A stretch of 64,000 bases of DNA from positions 1,282,001-1,346,000 of the forward strand of contig NC_025260.1 in assembly GCF_000740895.1 (NCBI RefSeq), written 5' to 3'. This document shows, in pieces, positions 11,501 to 21,316 of the stretch. Source of the stretch: Theileria orientalis strain Shintoku (taxonomy: Eukaryota; Apicomplexa; Aconoidasida; Piroplasmida; Theileriidae). The notes beneath the pieces are model-generated. The model was not told where the DNA came from and searched no databases. It saw only the letters and a program-made list of their open reading frames with translations. Numbering within the stretch: the first letter of the stretch is position 1; every line of letters starts with the position of its first letter. The translations under genes were made by a program, and so were the position numbers.

Positions 11501-14500
11501 TGAACTCAGAAAGACTGGCAGTACTACCACGTCGACTCACGGAGACGGGAGCTGGTTTGGCAGCTACAGCCCGTTTAAGAATAGACTCCTGTGGTAGTGA
11601 AACAGAGATTTCGCATGGCTGAGATGATGAAGACGTATCAACAGTCGTATCTACAGGCGCATCAACAGTCGTATCTACAGGCGCATCAACATGCGTATCA
11701 ACAGGCGCATCAACAGGCGTATCAACAGGCGCATCAACAGGCGTATCAACAGGAGAATCATCTTCAATTTCAACTGTGAATGCCGCAGGAGAAGCAACAG
11801 CACCCTCTTCTGTCCATTTACCATCAGATGCTCTGTTAAAGACCTTATCCCTGCCAATGTTAAAGTGGACAGTCACCTTGCTTTGGTTTTCGTTGACCAC
11901 CTTCGTGGCGTATTGTTTCTCGTTAACTGATTTCCAAATGTCAAACCAGTTATTACCAGACTTGCATCTAACGTGGTTGAAGCCGAACCCATCTCTGGCT
12001 TCAAACGTTCTAGTGGACCCTTGCAACATGTTGGAGTAGAAGTAAGTGTCGTGTTCGTACATGACGTTCATGGGATATAGGTTAATTGCTGTTAGATCTA
12101 TCTCCATCCACCCCTTAGTAACATCCTTGACAAATAATCTCTTGTTCCCGTCACACAAGATGACTGTTACATCGAGTTTACCAGAAGATCTTTTTGTAAA
12201 TTCGACTTTATTGGCACATTCATCACCAGATGCTTTCCAGATCGTTATGCAATTATGGTTCACTTGTTTAAACGTGGTATGGCATTTGGATGTGAAAATA
12301 GTCGGGTTACCATGTACTTTGTGAACAAATTCTTGGGTGGAATCATCAGAGTCAATGTCAAGTTCGACAGCTCTTTTACCGGAAGACTTCTTGAAAGCAA
12401 TACTACTAAGAGTGGCCTTGTCGGTTTTTGCAGGAATAGGACGTGATAACTCTAAATCCCACACACCGTCGGACGACCTTTTGAAGACCTTTTTAACATT
12501 GTTCCCCAACTTGATAGTAACAATACCCTTGGTCGAATTGTGCTCGACATGGGTTGCATATTCCTTGTGAACATCAGTTTTCCAAATGATTGTTTCATGT
12601 TCTTTGAGCAGGTTAAAGCCAAAACCTTTATCAATAAGAAAGATAGCTGAACTATCGTAAGTGCCATAAGTAATCTCGGAAGTAGGGTTTTTACTCGTTA
12701 TGTCGAGTTCAACAGGTTTAGGGGTTGGTTCAGGCTCTGGCACAGGTTCTGGTTCGGGTTCAGGGGGCACTTCTTCCACAGGTTTCTTAAACTTGCGTCT
12801 ATGGGATGACGTAAGCACGTTACCATCGACGTCTATAGAAAGCTTCCACACCTTATTTTTTTTGTTCAACAACAGAATGTGGTTAAAAAAGTGAATGTTC
12901 ACCTCCCTAGAACTGTAATAGCTCACGGCACTTGGATATGTGGCGCCGTACACACTGACGTAGTGGTTCCAAATCGTCTCTCCGTTCATGGCAACCTTCG
13001 TACACTTAGTCCGCTTCCTGAAAAGGAAAAGGCCCTCGTCTTCGCTGAATTTTACAAAATAGTACCTCTTCGAATCATTAGGATGTTCACTACCAAGGGT
13101 GAATACATCAACTGAGGGCTTTGTGAAGTCAGGCTTATCTTCGTTAAGCTCAGTCAAAATCAGCTTTCCTCCGAGTCTGCTCATGTGCACTGTATTAAAC
13201 TCGTTTCCCTCGTCGTATTCCCATACTCTACGTCCGAAACATTGAATGGCTGCTGAATCGACATCTTCACTAAAGTGGTACTCTTCGTATTCATAGTCTT
13301 GAATCCATTCTTTCCATTCACTACCATCCTTTTCAAATACCCTTGTTTTCCCATCTTTCAAATATACCGTAAGGACATCGTCGTCGTTAACTTCAACCTT
13401 CTCTGAGTAGTCCTTTTTCTCTCCACTGTCCCAAATCAAAGTTGCGTTTTCTTCGACCCATCCAAATACAAAAACCTCTTTTGCAGTAAAGGTATGAATG
13501 TCGTCTTTATATGTATAATCGAACAACAAAGTGCTGAACTTCATACCAATATTAAGAATTATAGGATTTTTTGTAAATCGGCTTCGGAAGTACTTACAAA
13601 TATCAAATTCTTCTTTAGTAGGCAATTCAAAATCTGGCAACTGTATGGGCAATTTCTTAACCTCAGGCTGAGGTGGTTCCGATTCCTGACCTCCTGGTGA
13701 CCCTAAAAATCCCTCGGACAGACCTGACTCTTGGGGCTCTTCAGACTCTTCAGAACCTGATGTCGATAGAAATCCCTGGGACAAACCAGACGGTTGATGT
13801 TCTTCGGACTTATCACCAGTGGTAGGCTCAGGTTGCGATGCTGAAGATGATAGAAAACCCTGAGTTAGTCCCGATTTTTCTGTTTCTTCAGTAGGTTTAT
13901 CAGTTGCGGATACAGATTCAGTTTCAGATTTTGGCGCAGGTGTGATTGGTGACGTCGATACAGGTTGCGCTGCTGGTTTAGGTGTTATAACAGACGCAGG
14001 AGTCTCAGGTTTAGGAGTTATAACAGACGCAGGAGTCACAGGTTTAGGAGTTATAACAGACGCAGGAGTCACAGGTTTAGGAGTTATAACGGAAGCCTGA
14101 GCAACTGGTTTAATCGCTGGTTTAAGATCTTCTGATGATTGTGTCTCCGAATTAGACTCCTCAGTCGGTTTTGCAGGAGTGGTGGATATAGGTATTGCAT
14201 CCGTCTTAGGTGTTAAAACGGCTGATTGTGACATAGGAGTAGTTGAAACAGATTCCTTAGTATCATGTGTAGATGATACTGGTTTAGTTACATATTCAGC
14301 TGGTTTAGGTGATACGATTACTGATTTAACATCAGGGGAGCTAGGTGCAGGTTGAGATCCTGTTGATAAAAATCCCTGAGACACACCAGACTGGGATGTT
14401 TCAGTTGATGCCTGTGCATCGGAATCAGATTCTTTTTTAACGGTTTCAGTTGTTGGAGGTTTGTCAGGTTTCTTTGTTTCAGCGGACTGTTTCGTTTCTT

Positions 14501-17500
14501 TAGCTTCAGGTTTTTCGGAAGACTCTTTCGTTTCCTTAGTTTCAGATGGAGATGAAAGTGGTGTTGGGGATGATTCAGCTGGTTTGGGTGTTACGACAGC
14601 CGGTTTATCCGCAGGTTTAGCCGTAGGAGTAGTTGATACTGGTTCAGAAACTGATTTAGTTTCGGCTGTCGGCTGAGTAAGTGACTTAGGTTCCTCTTTC
14701 GGCAGAGCAACTGACTTAGATTCCTCTGATGGTTGTGCAGGTTGAGCTACTGGCTTAGTTTCTTCATGCGGCTTGGCTAATTCTTTAGTAACCTGTGACG
14801 CAGGTTGTTGTGACAAAGACTGTTCCGGTGCTGGCTCAGATGCACTCTTCGGATCTGGTTTTTGATCCACTGCTTCAGATTTTGATGAAACACCTGAAGG
14901 TGAAGGAACTGAAACGTCAGCTTCTGACTTGGGAGTTGTACCAGACGTATCTGGTTCTTTAGCTTTAGGTGTTTCAGAGGGCTGTTGAGATAATTGTTTT
15001 GCTTCAGGTGTACTAGATTCAGGTTTAGGGCTTGGGGATGCCGGCTGTTCTACAAAATCTTCAGGGTCAGGTGAAAAAAGTTCAGCCATTGAAATCGATG
15101 GTGTAAATACTGATTGAGTTGAAACAGCTGGTTTGGGAGTAGCAGGCACAGATTTGGAGGGTTCTTTGGCTTCAGGTGTTACGCTAGACTGTTCAGGTTC
15201 CTTATCTTTTGTTTGGTCAGAAGTATCTGGGATTGTTTGTGATGCTTCTTGTCCAGCCTCAGGTGTGCCAGGTACTGGTTTTGCTGCAGGAGTCGATACA
15301 ACAGGCTTGGCTTGAGATACTGGTGTCGCTTCGGCTGGTTTAGTAGCAGGTGTAGACGATGCAGGTGTGGTAGAAACTGGTTGTGGAGAAGGTACCACCG
15401 GTCCAGCTTGTGCTGTAGGTTGTGCAACTGGTTTTGGTAGCGCCACTTGATCAGGCTGTTTAGGTGTAGCAACTTGTGTAGATACAGCTTGGGCAGGTTC
15501 AGGGGCTGGTTTAGGTGTAGCAGCTGAAGCCTGAGCGACAGGTGTAGCTTCAGTTGGTTTAGGTGCAGGTGTAGCTACGGGAGGAGTTGGTGTAGATGAT
15601 ACGGGTTGATCGGGTTCTTTAGGTGTAGCAGTCTGTGTTGATACCTGTCGAGCGTGGGCTTTAGAACTTGACCCCTCAATATCACCTGGACGATATACCT
15701 TTGCCTTGAGACCATCTTCTGTTTCTCGTATAACAACTCTATCACCGGGTCTCACATCATCTTGCCATACGACGTTAGCTTCTTTTGTAACCTTTTCAAT
15801 TAAAAAACCATCCTTACACTTCAAACGGTGGGCTTTATTGTCAGCGTCAAATTCGTAATTGATCTGATTAGTGCTTTCTCTCAACTCAAAGGCAACGGTA
15901 ATAAGAGTTGGAGAACTATGCCCAGCTTGTTTGGTTGAAACAGATTGGGATGCTGAAACCTCAGTCTTAGTTGGAACTGTGGCAGAAACTTGTGACCCAG
16001 GCGTAGATTCGACTGGCTGAGCTACAGGTTTGGTAACTGGTGTAGATGATACAGGTTGTGCTACAGGTTGAGCTGGAGCAGCAGGTTTGGGTGTAGCAGC
16101 TGAAGCCTGAGCGACAGGTGTAGCTTCAGTTGGTTTAGGTGCAGGTGTAGCTACGGGAGGAGTTGGTGTAGTTGATACTGGTTGTGCAGCGGTTTCAGGT
16201 GCAGGTGTGCTAGATCCAGGTTGTTGATCTTGAGCTGTAGAACTCGAACCCTCCGTTTCACCTGGACGATATACCTTTGCCTTAGGGCCTTTATCTGTGT
16301 CTCTTATAACAACTCTATCACCATGTCTCCCATCCTTAGGTTGCCATACAACGTTACCAGCTTTTGTTACCTTTTCAATTAAAAATCCTTCCTTACAAGT
16401 CCAACGTTGAGCTTTATTAACTGTATCGTGTTCATATACAACCTGATCAGTGCTTTCCGTCAAATCGATGTTCACAGTAATTAAATGTGGACTACCTGCA
16501 GTTTGTGATGATTCTTGTCCAGCCTCAGGAGTGCCAGGTACTGGTTTTGCTGCAGGAGTCGATACAACAGGCTTGGCTTGAGATACTGGTGTCGCTTCGG
16601 CTGGTTTAGTAGCAGGTGTAGACGATGCAGGTGTGGTAGAAACTGGTTGTGGAGAAGGTACCACCGGTCCAGCTTGTGCTGTAGGTTGTGCAACTGGTTT
16701 TGGTAGCGCCACTTGATCAGGCTGTTTAGGTGTAGCAACTTGTGTAGATACAGCTTGGGCAGGTTCAGGGGCTGGTTTAGGTGTAGCAGCTGAAGCCTGA
16801 GCGACAGGTGTAGCTTCAGTTGGTTTAGGTGCAGGTGTAGCTACGGGAGGAGTTGGTGTAGTTGATACTGGTTGTGCAGCGGTTTCAGGTGCAGGTGTGC
16901 TAGATCCAGGTTGTTGAGCGTGGGCTTTAGAACTTGACCCCTCAATATCACCTGGACGATATACCTTTGCCTTGAGACCATCTTCTGTTTCTCGTATAAC
17001 GACTCTATCACCGGGTCTCACATCATCTTGCCATACGACGTTAGCTTCTTTTGTAACCTTTTCAATTAAAAAACCATCCTTACACTTCAAACGGTGGGCT
17101 TTATTGTCAGCGTCAAATTCGTAATTGATCTGATTAGTGCTTTCTCTCAACTCAAAGGCAACGGTAATAAGAGTTGGAGAACTATGCCCAGCTTGTTTGG
17201 TTGAAACAGATTGGGATGCTGAAACCTCAGTCTTAGTTGGAACTGTGGCAGAAACTTGTGACCCAGGCGTAGATTCGACTGGCTGAGCTACAGGTTTGGT
17301 AACTGGTGTAGATGATACAGGTTGTGCTACAGGTTGAGCTGGAGCAGCAGGTTTGGGTGTAGCAGCTGAAGCCTGAGCGACAGGTGTAGCTTCAGTTGGT
17401 TTAGGTGCAGGTGTAGCTACGGGAGGAGTTGGTGTAGTTGATACTGGTTGTGCAGCGGTTTCAGGTGCAGGTGTGCTAGATCCAGGTTGTTGAGCGTGGG

Positions 17501-17951
17501 CTTTAGAACTTGACCCCTCAATATCACCTGGACGATATACCTTTGCCTTGAGACCATCTTCTGTTTCTCGTATAACGACTCTATCACCGGGTCTCACATC
17601 ATCTTGCCATACGACGTTAGCTTCTTTTGTAACCTTTTCAATTAAAAATCCTTCCTTACAAGTCCAACGTTGAGCTTTATTAACTGTATCGTGTTCATAT
17701 ACAACCTGATCAGTGCTTTCCGTCAAATCGATGTTCACAGTAATTAAAGTTACATTACTAGATTGACTCAGGTTGGCTGAATCGGGTGGTTTGGGAGGAG
17801 GCTCATTATTTTGAGAACTAACTGGTTGACTATTATTAGGATCTGATGTATTCTTTAAACTTTGATTGGGATCAGTACAACTGACTCTATCAAGTTTACA
17901 TAGTAGTACTATAGTCACTATTGTACACCATGATATTAAAATTATATTCAT
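8535..17951 (-). CDS. Giant secreted multi-FAINT-domain protein
   Basis: Uninterrupted ORF of 3138 residues with an N-terminal signal peptide (about residues 1-25, ending SC). Four closely related FAINT domains start near residues 67, 259, 488 and 682. They alternate between two types (A, B, A', B), each followed by a Pro/Thr/Ala-rich linker. Residues about 760-1440 are a Ser/Pro/Thr/Glu-rich region with repeated TPKP motifs and four copies of a SGLSQGFLS-type motif. At least six more divergent FAINT domains lie between about 1460 and 2550, and the C-terminal 550 residues are again Ser/Thr/Pro-rich. There is no membrane anchor or GPI-like tail. FAINT proteins are typically exported by schizonts or piroplasms into or onto the host cell; the exact role is unknown. 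Repeats within and outside the gene show recent duplication. Confidence 0.9.
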   Translation of the reverse strand: MNIILISWCTIVTIVLLCKLDRVSCTDPNQSLKNTSDPNNSQPVSSQNNEPPPKPPDSANLSQSSNVTLITVNIDLTESTDQVVYEHDTVNKAQRWTCKEGFLIEKVTKEANVVWQDDVRPGDRVVIRETEDGLKAKVYRPGDIEGSSSKAHAQQPGSSTPAPETAAQPVSTTPTPPVATPAPKPTEATPVAQASAATPKPAAPAQPVAQPVSSTPVTKPVAQPVESTPGSQVSATVPTKTEVSASQSVSTKQAGHSSPTLITVAFELRESTNQINYEFDADNKAHRLKCKDGFLIEKVTKEANVVWQDDVRPGDRVVIRETEDGLKAKVYRPGDIEGSSSKAHAQQPGSSTPAPETAAQPVSTTPTPPVATPAPKPTEATPVAQASAATPKPAPEPAQAVSTQVATPKQPDQVALPKPVAQPTAQAGPVVPSPQPVSTTPASSTPATKPAEATPVSQAKPVVSTPAAKPVPGTPEAGQESSQTAGSPHLITVNIDLTESTDQVVYEHDTVNKAQRWTCKEGFLIEKVTKAGNVVWQPKDGRHGDRVVIRDTDKGPKAKVYRPGETEGSSSTAQDQQPGSSTPAPETAAQPVSTTPTPPVATPAPKPTEATPVAQASAATPKPAAPAQPVAQPVSSTPVTKPVAQPVESTPGSQVSATVPTKTEVSASQSVSTKQAGHSSPTLITVAFELRESTNQINYEFDADNKAHRLKCKDGFLIEKVTKEANVVWQDDVRPGDRVVIRETEDGLKAKVYRPGDIEGSSSKAHARQVSTQTATPKEPDQPVSSTPTPPVATPAPKPTEATPVAQASAATPKPAPEPAQAVSTQVATPKQPDQVALPKPVAQPTAQAGPVVPSPQPVSTTPASSTPATKPAEATPVSQAKPVVSTPAAKPVPGTPEAGQEASQTIPDTSDQTKDKEPEQSSVTPEAKEPSKSVPATPKPAVSTQSVFTPSISMAELFSPDPEDFVEQPASPSPKPESSTPEAKQLSQQPSETPKAKEPDTSGTTPKSEADVSVPSPSGVSSKSEAVDQKPDPKSASEPAPEQSLSQQPASQVTKELAKPHEETKPVAQPAQPSEESKSVALPKEEPKSLTQPTAETKSVSEPVSTTPTAKPADKPAVVTPKPAESSPTPLSSPSETKETKESSEKPEAKETKQSAETKKPDKPPTTETVKKESDSDAQASTETSQSGVSQGFLSTGSQPAPSSPDVKSVIVSPKPAEYVTKPVSSTHDTKESVSTTPMSQSAVLTPKTDAIPISTTPAKPTEESNSETQSSEDLKPAIKPVAQASVITPKPVTPASVITPKPVTPASVITPKPETPASVITPKPAAQPVSTSPITPAPKSETESVSATDKPTEETEKSGLTQGFLSSSASQPEPTTGDKSEEHQPSGLSQGFLSTSGSEESEEPQESGLSEGFLGSPGGQESEPPQPEVKKLPIQLPDFELPTKEEFDICKYFRSRFTKNPIILNIGMKFSTLLFDYTYKDDIHTFTAKEVFVFGWVEENATLIWDSGEKKDYSEKVEVNDDDVLTVYLKDGKTRVFEKDGSEWKEWIQDYEYEEYHFSEDVDSAAIQCFGRRVWEYDEGNEFNTVHMSRLGGKLILTELNEDKPDFTKPSVDVFTLGSEHPNDSKRYYFVKFSEDEGLFLFRKRTKCTKVAMNGETIWNHYVSVYGATYPSAVSYYSSREVNIHFFNHILLLNKKNKVWKLSIDVDGNVLTSSHRRKFKKPVEEVPPEPEPEPVPEPEPTPKPVELDITSKNPTSEITYGTYDSSAIFLIDKGFGFNLLKEHETIIWKTDVHKEYATHVEHNSTKGIVTIKLGNNVKKVFKRSSDGVWDLELSRPIPAKTDKATLSSIAFKKSSGKRAVELDIDSDDSTQEFVHKVHGNPTIFTSKCHTTFKQVNHNCITIWKASGDECANKVEFTKRSSGKLDVTVILCDGNKRLFVKDVTKGWMEIDLTAINLYPMNVMYEHDTYFYSNMLQGSTRTFEARDGFGFNHVRCKSGNNWFDIWKSVNEKQYATKVVNENQSKVTVHFNIGRDKVFNRASDGKWTEEGAVASPAAFTVEIEDDSPVDTPVDAPVDTPVDAPVDTHVDAPVDTTVDAPVDTTVDTSSSSQPCEISVSLPQESILKRAVAAKPAPVSVSRRGSTASLSEFSDTESIASLPGDDDETFLNLQRTDITIVTKDAANVESTNDSTKFEVEEDDEELVYSFKDPNKCVEVKFKDKLVWKFDSSKNVHPKEVCFVLFTSFVILEFDDGCNIKGLKNGEFKSVTRSVLKNIVKKGVEEDSKSKETAESQRSSSALSTPLRARAGSIVQIAQPAGRAPLRTAIKSVRSSTPIFKASALSTPAFTDVNLSASEADDTSGTSSSYLSLSKTGVDLDILLVISTSEFEHKKVDNYVTYSAKANHAFKTVKDGTTEVWKATDANNYSTKVEVDMPSNYKAVTVFLDGDITKVFLKDSQTGKWTAIDTYKVNPITLNVNSNQTTYFCDNILDNNVRTFTAKKGFRFNEVNAGSGIIKVEIWKTDKENEYANKVVNESSNKLTIHIGEGANASTKVFNKGSDGKWVHVEMTLPKSTPDSQPSTESRPSSLSSALGAKPSPLAIGAKAQPSALSSTIRPKPASQPSEAMSKPESKPEDKSDSSSEAADATTEPSSEAAALKTEPSSVAPEVKSATASQPEAKSDPSTESPADKTVSSSEASEDKSESSSEAAAVKSATASQPEPKSETPSQPEEKSESSTEAPEVKTVPESQPEDKSESVVTSPLSKAQPKPTESSTTRTPLLTPKPASTAVSGTPLLKIGSTSARASSTTPESTTSLATPGSTDTRSGLASEGSKQGETDSAPSTASGTDSRPTSGTGTSGSTLTGTSTYSRLFETSASSPLNTGTINLTAARRPSVASVTSVTSKAVAVKIQDKTENAKPDDEEDEDDLVTSDPSESRVLIHSPSNDQDSQKSDKDGEVSKEDVTVSTTPQPKAVSSLGSSALRGSTTAISATPANIASAKPVSSAGSTSQTSDSPSSPIAAPSTSTPLLKLSQSPSNSSLTSVSSASTASPASGVARRASVTPASPASAVARRASTTPAPIATPASSTSSEPSQATPVATARRPSVTPIPASGTPVPRARPAGSSGGPSPSGIVIPLED
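11640..11757 (-). repeat. 24-bp tandem repeat encoding Val-Asp-Pro motifs
   Basis: Tandem 12/24-bp units inside the giant FAINT gene encode alternating VDAP and VDT(P/T/H) tetrapeptides. The reading frame is kept throughout. Confidence 0.85.
13976..14098 (-). repeat. 33-bp tandem repeat in the giant FAINT gene
   Basis: Nearly four units of 33 bp encode an 11-residue motif containing SVITPKP. The copies differ by only a few bases. Confidence 0.85.
15239..17765 (-). repeat. Two tandem copies of a ~1.26-kb FAINT-pair unit
   Basis: The halves 15239-16500 and 16501-17765 are near copies offset by about 1.26 kb. Each carries a type-A FAINT domain, a Pro-rich linker, a type-B FAINT domain and a second linker. 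The B copies encode identical protein. The A copies differ in their second half, where the upstream copy carries B-type sequence. Confidence 0.85.
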
Positions 17952-19222
17952 TTTATGTTAAATATTCCATTTTGAAAGGTTAATGGCTCCAATACCATTA
18001 AAACCGGAGTTGATAGAGCATTGGCACCAAAACCAGGTACCAGAATACCCTTAACTTGGGAATATTTTACAAGATTCCATAGATATTGTACAAGGAAATA
18101 TATAAGAACATTATTTGGAATCAAAATAAAAGTCATCAATGATTTTCCTTCTAATTTATCCAAGACATGTATTATTCGAAATATATGGTACAAAGTTGAG
18201 TCAAAAACAGCAATTTGTTTAAAAAGTGTGTGATTAAACTGAAAATATGCTGTTTCAATTAAAATGCAGCCTCTCTGGCTTTTACTGGCTCCATTAGAAG
18301 GTCAAGATTTACGTTAAACATGGGGCATACAGTCAGAGTTACTACTAGTTATAAACCATTTTCACTTTATTTGTAAATTTGCCTTTTTGCCAATCATTTC
18401 ATTTTTTAACACACTATATAATTTGTGGATTTCATCTCGATTTTACTCAGACTTGCTGAGTTATCTATTTACACATCGTCACACTGTCAGAATTTTAATG
18501 AGACCATTTATTTTATTTTTTAAAAGTACGAATAGATTATTCAAATTATATATAATAACTTCACTTACTTTAACTATTTTAGAGGTGAAAAATTATCAAT
18601 ATAACGACTTTTCATTCACGTCTTCATTTTGTAGTAATTATTTATAGTATACTACAATTAAAACATAAATTAATAATTGATTCTTACTATATAAAATATA
18701 AAATTAGTAATTTATGGATTAGAATATTAATTAGTCTAGTAAATTACCTATCCTACTTCTATAGAAATTAATTAGACAGTTTAGCTTGAATTTGTTTTAA
18801 TATATTTTTTCTAGTTGGTTTCCTTAATAGCAATTTATGTATACTAAACTAAGGGCACTTATTATACTATTACGGGCCAGATGTGTAATGTGAAATATAG
18901 GTGTATTCATTTTACCAAATTAAATCATTTAATTGAGTTTATGGCGAACCATTAATGAATAATAATTAAATTATATCTCTATGGTTCTAAATATCCCCCC
19001 AAATCTAATTATTAAAATAACAAATCATAATTTAAATTAATTTAAAGCTTTAAGCAAGCCCAATAGAAAGCTAAATTAATTTAAACCGGATACGGTTACA
19101 TTTATTCCATACCCTCAAATTTGTTATTAAAATAATTGTTAAATCTTCAAAAAGAGGAATTTAAAACATTTCATCAAAGCTTACTCTAAATCATGGGTTA
19201 AATCAGGGGAGGTATGTATGGA
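17952..19222. other. Intergenic region, AT-rich
   Basis: This lies upstream of the giant FAINT gene and downstream of the short FAINT gene. An 81-codon minus-strand ORF abuts the giant gene's start at 17948-18193 but has no coding signature I trust. The rest is AT-rich with no clear feature. Confidence 0.4.
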
Positions 19223-20059
19223 TTACTTAAGGCAGATTCTGATTAAGACGCCCAGCAAAACAAGCAACAAAATACCTCCAGCAATTATTAACACTATTGT
19301 TATGATGTCAAAGTCCAAAAATCCAGTCGTTTTTTTGAACTTGAGGCAGCCTCCCCTCAACTTGGAATCTTTCTCCTCAGATGGCTTCTTGTCCTCTTGA
19401 AGCTCCCAAGAACCACCATCTTGCCTTATGAAGGTCTTAATCTCACCGCAGAGGAGCTCAACGAGCAGAGTCTGGTCGTGTGAGTTCACGCCTTCCAGCG
19501 TGACCTTCCTGGCGTACTCTATGGAGTCCTCGGTCTCGAAGATGGTATCAGAGCCCTGCTTGACGGTCCTGAAGAATTTATCAGAGAGAGGTCTGAACAA
19601 AGCAGTGCCGTCTGAGACTGAGTATGAGACGTCGCCAGTGGTTTCATTGTTGCCGATGTCGAGCTCCATTGACTCCATGGTCTTCTGGCCGTCAAACTGC
19701 CAGCCGTTTTCATTCTTGATGTAGAACCTCCATATGTCGCCGGAAACGAGCACAATCGCCCTACGTTTCAACATCAAATAGAGTGCGTTTGGGTTAAAGC
19801 TAGAATCCAACTCACACACCTGAACGTCGTCGTACTTGACCTCGCCAACGGCAACCTCTTTGGGAAATCTGTATTCCACAGCTTCGCCGTGGTTTTTAAC
19901 TTGGATTTTGGAGTGATCGACTTCAGAATTGGTTTCACCCGAGCCCGTAGAGCTGAAAATTTTGAGCTTATTCTCGTCCAAAGGGGACTCCTCTGAACAC
20001 AGGGTCTTCTGTACGCCCAAAATTACCACAGATGCCAATAATAATTTATAAGCTTCCAT
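19223..20059 (-). CDS. FAINT-domain type I membrane protein
   Basis: Single-exon ORF of 278 residues with a signal peptide (about 1-21, ending LCS). Two FAINT-like segments follow, the clearer at residues 130-225 with the pattern ELDI...FF.TVK...IFE...YARKV...FIRQDGGSWE. A Lys/Glu stretch, one hydrophobic segment (about 250-274) and a short tail RICLK complete it. It is therefore probably a surface or secretory-membrane protein with an extracellular FAINT region. Size and layout recall piroplasm surface antigens, but the sequence is not one I can name. Confidence 0.85.
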   Translation of the reverse strand: MEAYKLLLASVVILGVQKTLCSEESPLDENKLKIFSSTGSGETNSEVDHSKIQVKNHGEAVEYRFPKEVAVGEVKYDDVQVCELDSSFNPNALYLMLKRRAIVLVSGDIWRFYIKNENGWQFDGQKTMESMELDIGNNETTGDVSYSVSDGTALFRPLSDKFFRTVKQGSDTIFETEDSIEYARKVTLEGVNSHDQTLLVELLCGEIKTFIRQDGGSWELQEDKKPSEEKDSKLRGGCLKFKKTTGFLDFDIITIVLIIAGGILLLVLLGVLIRICLK

Positions 20060-20843
20060 GATATCACTACGTTAATTAAAAATAGGTTTAATTTACAATC
20101 TGCTTAAGACTGAATCAAAGGACGCAAATGCATTTACACATTAAGTAATACAAATTTGCATTTATAATACCACTTGCGCTATGATTTATATATCAATACA
20201 AGCATCATTTTAAGATTGATACGTCTTAAATACCTTTCATATAATTACTTTTGTGGACACTATGCGAAATTCCTCAAAATATTCTCATTTTATTTACACA
20301 TTTACTCATGGCTTGCATGTACTGATAAGAGTGTGTAAGTCTAACATATAATAAAAAAAATTGTCCAAAATATACCTATATTGTATCACTTATTTAATAG
20401 TGTCCCCTTGACCTACCTAAACTTATATCTTTAACAAGAGAGTTGATATACTATTTATACCATAAAAATTAACTTATAATTTCTTATGAAAGTAATAATT
20501 TCTCTTAATCTGTGTATATACAACATATTTAACCTTTTATTCATAAGCTGCTACATATTTTACCCAACTCATCCTTCTACGCAATTCTATTTATTTCCAC
20601 TATTATTTTAATAATTTACTGAAACTTTAGAATGATACACACACATTTCCACTCTATTATTTATAATATAGTAACACTTTACTGCCAACTTTAAAAGACA
20701 ACATTCACATCTAAATGCATCTGTGTACAAGCGTATACTTTATAAATATTAGTCTCTCAGCATTAAATAATTTACTCAATGACTTAAGACGCTAGTTACT
20801 GATCCATATACCTAGCCATTGATTGACTCGGATGACTAATCAC
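20060..20843. other. Intergenic region, AT-rich
   Basis: Upstream flank of the short FAINT gene and downstream flank of the L7Ae-like gene. It is AT-rich, and I see no gene, ordered repeat or RNA structure. Confidence 0.4.
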
Positions 20844-21308
20844 TCAGCGAATCAGTGACTTGAATAGCTCGCAACTCTCACCCTTGACTGCCATACATGT
20901 TACATTCTTAAAGGGGAGTCGGCTGAGCTTAACTGCTTTTGAAAACGTCAAGTAGTCAATGTTCCTTCTTTTGCAGGTCACTGGAATGTGCTGAATCATT
21001 ACACTTGGCCTATGATCGTTAAATCGACCAGGACTTACACGTTCCATCGGAATAGTATCACCAAACACAGGCGCTCGTTGTTCTCAATTGCTTCAGTCAC
21101 ACTGTTCACTCCGAATATAAAGCTCTGCTTTATTGCGGGGGCTTCCAAGCCCTCGAATATCCTAAGTCGGCAGTCAAACAAGTCTCAATTACCTCAGGAA
21201 CTCAGTCGATACACTTTCCTCGAGCTCGGGTGTGTTCCTAAACCTTATATATCAGGTGCTCACTTACCACTCAATATTCTCAAAAATCTTAGGCTTATTC
21301 CTATACAT
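20844..21308 (-). CDS. L7Ae/Rpp38-like RNA-binding protein, four exons
   Basis: Four exons join in frame: 21308-21268, 21237-21193, 21161-21039 and 21009-20844, giving 124 residues. The introns are only 30, 31 and 29 nt, all GTAA...AG. The middle of the product shows the L7Ae-fold signature: an FIFGVNSVTEAIE helix, an LCLVILF strand, and then an HIPVTCKRRNIDYL helix-turn. The FGVNSVT segment is most like the Rpp38/Pop3 branch (RNase P/MRP subunits), although NHP2- or Snu13-like snoRNP roles cannot be excluded. It probably binds a kink-turn RNA in the nucleus. Its frame stays open upstream of the chosen ATG into the neighbouring COX6B gene, so a fused transcript or protein is possible. Confidence 0.7.
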
Positions 21309-21316
21309 GTGTGATC

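Noticed and set aside
17948..18193. 81-codon ORF directly upstream of the giant FAINT gene
   Set aside because: No coding signature; it more likely overlaps the gene's promoter and 5' untranslated region.
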